Below, one piece after another: positions 5,889-9,086 of a DNA stretch of 9,086 nt. A model generated the notes under the pieces. It had not been told where the DNA came from. It worked only from the letters and a program-made list of their open reading frames with translations, and did not search any database. Both the position numbers and the translations under genes were made by a program. How positions within the stretch are numbered: position 1 is the stretch's first letter; every line of letters starts with the position of its first letter. Source of the stretch: Chloroflexota bacterium. GTDB taxonomy: Bacteria > Chloroflexota > UBA6077 > CF-72. The stretch spans positions 1-9,086 of the forward strand of contig JAFAPL010000668.1 in the NCBI GenBank assembly GCA_019247135.1, written 5' to 3'.

Positions 5889-7845
5889 GAGCGACGAGGA
5901 GTTCCTCGGTGAGGGCGTCCGCGAATGTCGGGTGCGACTCGGCCATGGCGGCGCGGATCTCGGACAGCTGCTGTGGGACCCCGACTTGCAGAGCGCGCCC
6001 CAGTTCGGCGGCGACGCCCCAATCCGTCCGTGCGTTGAGCGGCGGCATGGCGCCGCCTTCCTGCCGCTGCAGTCTGCCTTCCAGGTTGGTGATGGTGGCC
6101 TGGCGCTCATAGGGATGCGCCATCGGCAGGACCACGTCGATGCGCGGGTCGTCTGGCACGGGCTGGGAAGTGGCCAGGATCAAGCGCGCCGGGCCGGTAT
6201 CGAGCTCGGACCAGTTTTCGTCGCCGAACGCCAGAATGGCCTGTGCGTTGAGGACTTCTCCGGCGCGGCGGCCGGCAATCGTGGGTGCAAACTCCTGGGC
6301 GCCGCGACCATTGGCGCTCAACAACGGTGCGCCCACGAGTGCGTCGGCTTTCAGCGCTTGCTGAAGTGCCTCGAGCGCTTCGCGATGGTCGCGTACCAGC
6401 GCTGGATGGGCCAGCACAGCCGCTGGTGACGTGGCGCGAATCGCCGCCGCGGCTGCCATAAGGTCCGCTGAAATGCCCTCAGTGCTGCCGCGAATGGCAT
6501 CCGCGAGGGGCTGTATCAGGCCAGCCGGTTCCTCTTTGAGCCAGTGCTTCGTCTGGCGCCAGAGTCCGTTCTCGGGACCGAGCACGACCAGCGACGCACC
6601 GTTGCTGACGGCCTTCGCGATCCAGAGCGCCAGGACCGGCAGCTGATTCCACGCGTCGAGGCCGACCAGGACGACGGTCTTGCTCTTCGCCAGGTTTTCG
6701 ATCGCGCCGGTGACCGGCCAGGTGTCTTCAACCGCGGGCCACAGGGCGGCATTCAGGCGCGTGCGCTCTAACAGCCAGAATGCTTCGTTCGACAAACCGC
6801 CCGAAGCAAGCACGGAGCCGTTCTGCAACAGTTCCGCGCTGCGCTGCAGCGCTTCCGACCAGGTTGCGACCCGGAGCGCACCACCCTCGCGCAGCATCGG
6901 CCGCGCCGGGCGAGCGCTGTGCGGCGCGGGCATGGTCTCGTAACGACCGACGTCGCACAACCAGCCGCCATCTACCGTGGGATTTTCACGCGACTGCAGG
7001 CGCAGCACCGTCTCAGTGCGGCTGTGCACTTCGATATTGCAGCCCACGCTGCAGCCGTTGCACACGGACGGGGTCCGGACCAGATCCCACGGCCGCGCTT
7101 TGAAGCGGTAGTCGCGGCTGGTGAGCGCGCCTACTGGGCATAGCTCGGTGGTATTGCCCGAAAAGATCGAGTCATACGACTCGCCCGTAAGGGTGTCGAT
7201 CTCGCTGTCGGGGCCACGCTGCACGGCCGCCAGGGCTTCGTCGCCAGGGATTTCCTGGTGGAAGCGCACGCAGCGGTAGCACATGATGCACCGCTCGCGA
7301 TCCAGGATGATGTGCCGCCCGAGCGGATACGCCTTCTCCTTGTGGCGCTTTTCTTCCGTGAAACGGCTGACGCCCAGGCCGTAACCGAACGTATTGTCCT
7401 GCAGCGGGCACTCGCCACCTTTGTCACAGATCGGACAGTCCAGCGGGTGATTGGCCAGCAGAAGCTCGATGACGCCGTTCTGCGCGGCGATCACGTCCGG
7501 CGTGGTCGTGTGGACCACCATGTCGGCCGCGACCGGCGTCGTGCAGGCGGTCTGCAGCCTGGGCAGCTTTTCGATCTGCACCAGGCACATGCGGCAAGCG
7601 CCCACTGATTTCAGCTTGGGGTGATAGCAGAAGACGGGGATCTCGAGGCCGATCAGCTTCGCGGCCTCCACAAGCAAGGTGCCCTTTTTCGCGGTCAGGC
7701 TCTTTCCGTCGATGGTGAGCGTCACTTCGTCCGAGGGCGGCGACGGGGGCGGCGCCGGTTGAGCCGGCTGGGGCGCGTTGCCGGACTGCTGAGGCGCCGC
7801 ATGCGGCGTCGGTGGCGAATGTTGCGGATTGCTGCCCTGAGTCAT
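5881..7845 (-). CDS. nuoG: NADH-quinone oxidoreductase subunit G (NuoG), with N7 cluster ligands
   Basis: NuoG (654 aa) is the large Fe-S subunit of the peripheral arm and carries electrons from NuoF towards NuoI. From the N-terminus it has: a Pro/Gln/Ala-rich tail (residues 1-38); a 2Fe-2S ferredoxin domain with Cys 73, 84, 87 and 101; the His-ligated cluster HPLDCPICDKGGEC (His133, Cys137, 140, 146); a 4Fe-4S set CIMCYRC (Cys186, 189, 192) with Cys236; and a complete CxxCxxxCx27C N7 set (Cys262, 265, 269, 297). A shortened molybdopterin-oxidoreductase-like domain follows (about 300-654), with no sign of a functional molybdenum site, as is usual for NuoG. The ATG start is favoured because a TAG lies two codons upstream in frame; the SD is weak (CAGG). 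A GTG at codon 41, right after the Pro-rich tail, is a possible alternative start. The 3' end overlaps nuoH. Confidence 0.96.
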   Translation of the reverse strand: MTQGSNPQHSPPTPHAAPQQSGNAPQPAQPAPPPSPPSDEVTLTIDGKSLTAKKGTLLVEAAKLIGLEIPVFCYHPKLKSVGACRMCLVQIEKLPRLQTACTTPVAADMVVHTTTPDVIAAQNGVIELLLANHPLDCPICDKGGECPLQDNTFGYGLGVSRFTEEKRHKEKAYPLGRHIILDRERCIMCYRCVRFHQEIPGDEALAAVQRGPDSEIDTLTGESYDSIFSGNTTELCPVGALTSRDYRFKARPWDLVRTPSVCNGCSVGCNIEVHSRTETVLRLQSRENPTVDGGWLCDVGRYETMPAPHSARPARPMLREGGALRVATWSEALQRSAELLQNGSVLASGGLSNEAFWLLERTRLNAALWPAVEDTWPVTGAIENLAKSKTVVLVGLDAWNQLPVLALWIAKAVSNGASLVVLGPENGLWRQTKHWLKEEPAGLIQPLADAIRGSTEGISADLMAAAAAIRATSPAAVLAHPALVRDHREALEALQQALKADALVGAPLLSANGRGAQEFAPTIAGRRAGEVLNAQAILAFGDENWSELDTGPARLILATSQPVPDDPRIDVVLPMAHPYERQATITNLEGRLQRQEGGAMPPLNARTDWGVAAELGRALQVGVPQQLSEIRAAMAESHPTFADALTEELLVARV

Positions 7846-7904
7846 CGACTACGGCCTGCGCGAGCATGACATGCGGGCTGCCGCACCGACCGGCCAGAGT
7901 TTTT

Positions 7905-7925
7905 CAAAGGGGTAGAACCCCTTTG
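7905..7925. other. Perfect 8-bp hairpin in the nuoF-nuoG gap
   Basis: CAAAGGGG (7905-7912) and CCCCTTTG (7918-7925) are exact inverted repeats around the 5-base loop TAGAA. They lie in the 135-base gap 7846-7980, the longest spacer in the operon. On the transcribed (minus) strand the stem is followed by AAAAACTC, not a T-run, so it does not look like an intrinsic terminator. It could be an mRNA-processing or stability element, a protein site, or one copy of a dispersed palindrome. I see no convincing -35/-10 promoter in the rest of the gap. Confidence 0.6.
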
Positions 7926-7980
7926 GACCCGGAGAGAGTCAGCGCCAGCAAGCACGAGCATCACTTGAAACGATCTCCGA

Positions 7981-9086
7981 TTACCATGCCGGGTACGGGC
8001 AGCGACCGTCGTTGATGTGGCGCTCGTACTCCTCGCGGAACTGCTTCACCGTGGCCGTCACGGGACTGGTGGCGAAGTCGCCCAGCGCGCACAGCACCTT
8101 GCCCGAGATCTCGCCCGACAGCGACAGCAGCAAATCCAGGTCGCCGGGCACGCCGCGGCCGGCTTCGATTCGCGTCAGCACCTTGAACAACCAGGACGTG
8201 CCCTCACGGCACGGCGTGCATTTGCCGCAGCTCTCGTGTCGGAAAAACTCTTCCATCAGCGCCGCCGCGCGCACGATGCATGTGTCCTCATCCAGCACGA
8301 TGAGTGACGCCGACCCGAGCATCGAGCCGGCCGCCTGGATCGAGTCGTAATCGAGTTTGGTGTCCAGTTTGTCGGCTGACAGGATCGGCGCTGAGACGCC
8401 CGCCGTCAGCACGCCTTTGACTGCTTTCCCGTCGATGACGCCGTCGCCGTAGTCATCGATCAGCTCGCGAACCGTCACTGCGCCGAGCGGCAGCTCATAA
8501 TTGCCCGGCCGATTCACCCGTCCGGAGAGGCAGAAGATCTTGGGACCAGTGTTGCGTGGCGGGTTGCCGATGGCCAGATACCAGTCCTTGCCATTGGCGA
8601 CGATCGACGGCACGTTCGCCAGCGTCTCCACGTTGTTGATGACTGTCGGTCGGCGATACAGGCCTTCGACCGCGGGAAACGGCGGTCGGGAGCGCGGCAT
8701 CGGGCGGCGCCCTTCGAGCGATTCGAGGAGCGCCGTCTCTTCACCGCAGATGTATGCGCCAGCTCCGCGAAAGACGAGGATGCGCACGTTCACCTGCGTA
8801 CCGACGCAGCCGCGTCCAAGCAGGCCGGCGGCTTCAGCGTCCGCGATGGCGGCCTCGAGTCGATTGGCGGCCTCGATGTATTCGCCACGGATATAGATGA
8901 ACGCCGTCTCGGCAGAAATCGCGAAGCAGCACAGGGCCACACCTTCGATGACGCGGTGGGGCTCGACCTCCATCAGCTCACGGTCTTTGAACGTGCCTGG
9001 CTCCGACTCGTCAGCGTTGACCGCGACATACTTTGCGCCGGGGGTTTTCGGAATGAACCCCCATTTGTTGCCGGTTGGAAAGCCGG
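7981..9086 (-). CDS. nuoF: NADH-quinone oxidoreductase subunit F (NuoF), 5'-truncated by window edge
   Basis: This subunit of the peripheral arm oxidises NADH, passes electrons to FMN and holds Fe-S cluster N3. The visible 367 residues begin inside the FMN-binding glycine-rich segment (GFPTGNKWGF), so about 70 N-terminal residues lie beyond the window. Continuing down the protein I see VNADESEPGTFKDRE (FMN/NADH pocket), then GAGAYICGEETALLESLEG and PTVINNVETLANVP, all hallmarks of the 51-kDa family. Near the C-terminus is the N3 4Fe-4S motif SCGKCTPCREG with the fourth Cys 39 residues later (LCALGD). The protein ends CPYPAW and a TAA stop. No key residue is missing in the visible part. It is the first gene seen here of an operon that continues with nuoG after a 135-base gap, and nuoA-E probably lie upstream, out of view. 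The assignment is secure. Confidence 0.97.
   Translation of the reverse strand, partial: GFPTGNKWGFIPKTPGAKYVAVNADESEPGTFKDRELMEVEPHRVIEGVALCCFAISAETAFIYIRGEYIEAANRLEAAIADAEAAGLLGRGCVGTQVNVRILVFRGAGAYICGEETALLESLEGRRPMPRSRPPFPAVEGLYRRPTVINNVETLANVPSIVANGKDWYLAIGNPPRNTGPKIFCLSGRVNRPGNYELPLGAVTVRELIDDYGDGVIDGKAVKGVLTAGVSAPILSADKLDTKLDYDSIQAAGSMLGSASLIVLDEDTCIVRAAALMEEFFRHESCGKCTPCREGTSWLFKVLTRIEAGRGVPGDLDLLLSLSGEISGKVLCALGDFATSPVTATVKQFREEYERHINDGRCPYPAW

Noticed and set aside
7901..7930. Intrinsic terminator between nuoF and nuoG
   Set aside because: There is a good stem, but no T-run follows it on either strand: the Ts precede it on plus and appear as As after it on minus.

Overview
The window is one bacterial respiratory operon, transcribed entirely on the minus strand, that encodes proton-pumping NADH:quinone oxidoreductase (complex I, NDH-1). 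In transcription order, right to left, it holds nuoF (5' end outside the window), nuoG, nuoH, nuoI, nuoJ, nuoK, nuoL and nuoN. The DNA is GC-rich and the genes are tightly packed. This fits a free-living aerobic or facultative bacterium of a high-GC lineage, with Chloroflexota, Dormibacterota or Actinomycetota as guesses only. Nothing in the sequence fixes the phylum. No convincing plus-strand gene is present.

Layout: 7981-9086 is the C-terminal five-sixths or so of NuoF, the NADH/FMN subunit. A 135-base gap with a perfect 8-bp hairpin follows. NuoG (5881-7845) has ligands for all four Fe-S clusters, including the optional N7. NuoH (GTG start) overlaps the nuoG stop by 8 bases, and NuoI starts directly after the nuoH stop. 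NuoJ and NuoK each follow a gap of about 60 bases, and each gap is spanned by a tiny open frame that begins in an ATGA overlap with the preceding gene. nuoK/nuoL and nuoL/nuoN are joined by 4-base ATGA overlaps. Bases 1 to about 288, directly after the nuoN stop, hold three tandem copies of a roughly 100-bp repeat with hairpins at the junctions.

Functionally, NuoF and NuoG take electrons from NADH and pass them along the Fe-S chain to NuoI and the quinone site at NuoH. NuoH, J, K, N and L form the membrane arm that couples this to ion translocation.

The main surprise is in the membrane arm. nuoM, which normally sits between nuoL and nuoN, is absent, and nuoL runs straight into nuoN with no remnant. 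NuoL carries Thr where the TM5 proton-pathway Glu is expected, and the stretch holding its lateral helix is about half the usual length. NuoN carries Glu where the TM7 Lys is expected. Together these suggest a divergent, possibly two-antiporter complex I. The alternative is that nuoM lies elsewhere in the genome. The window cannot decide between these.
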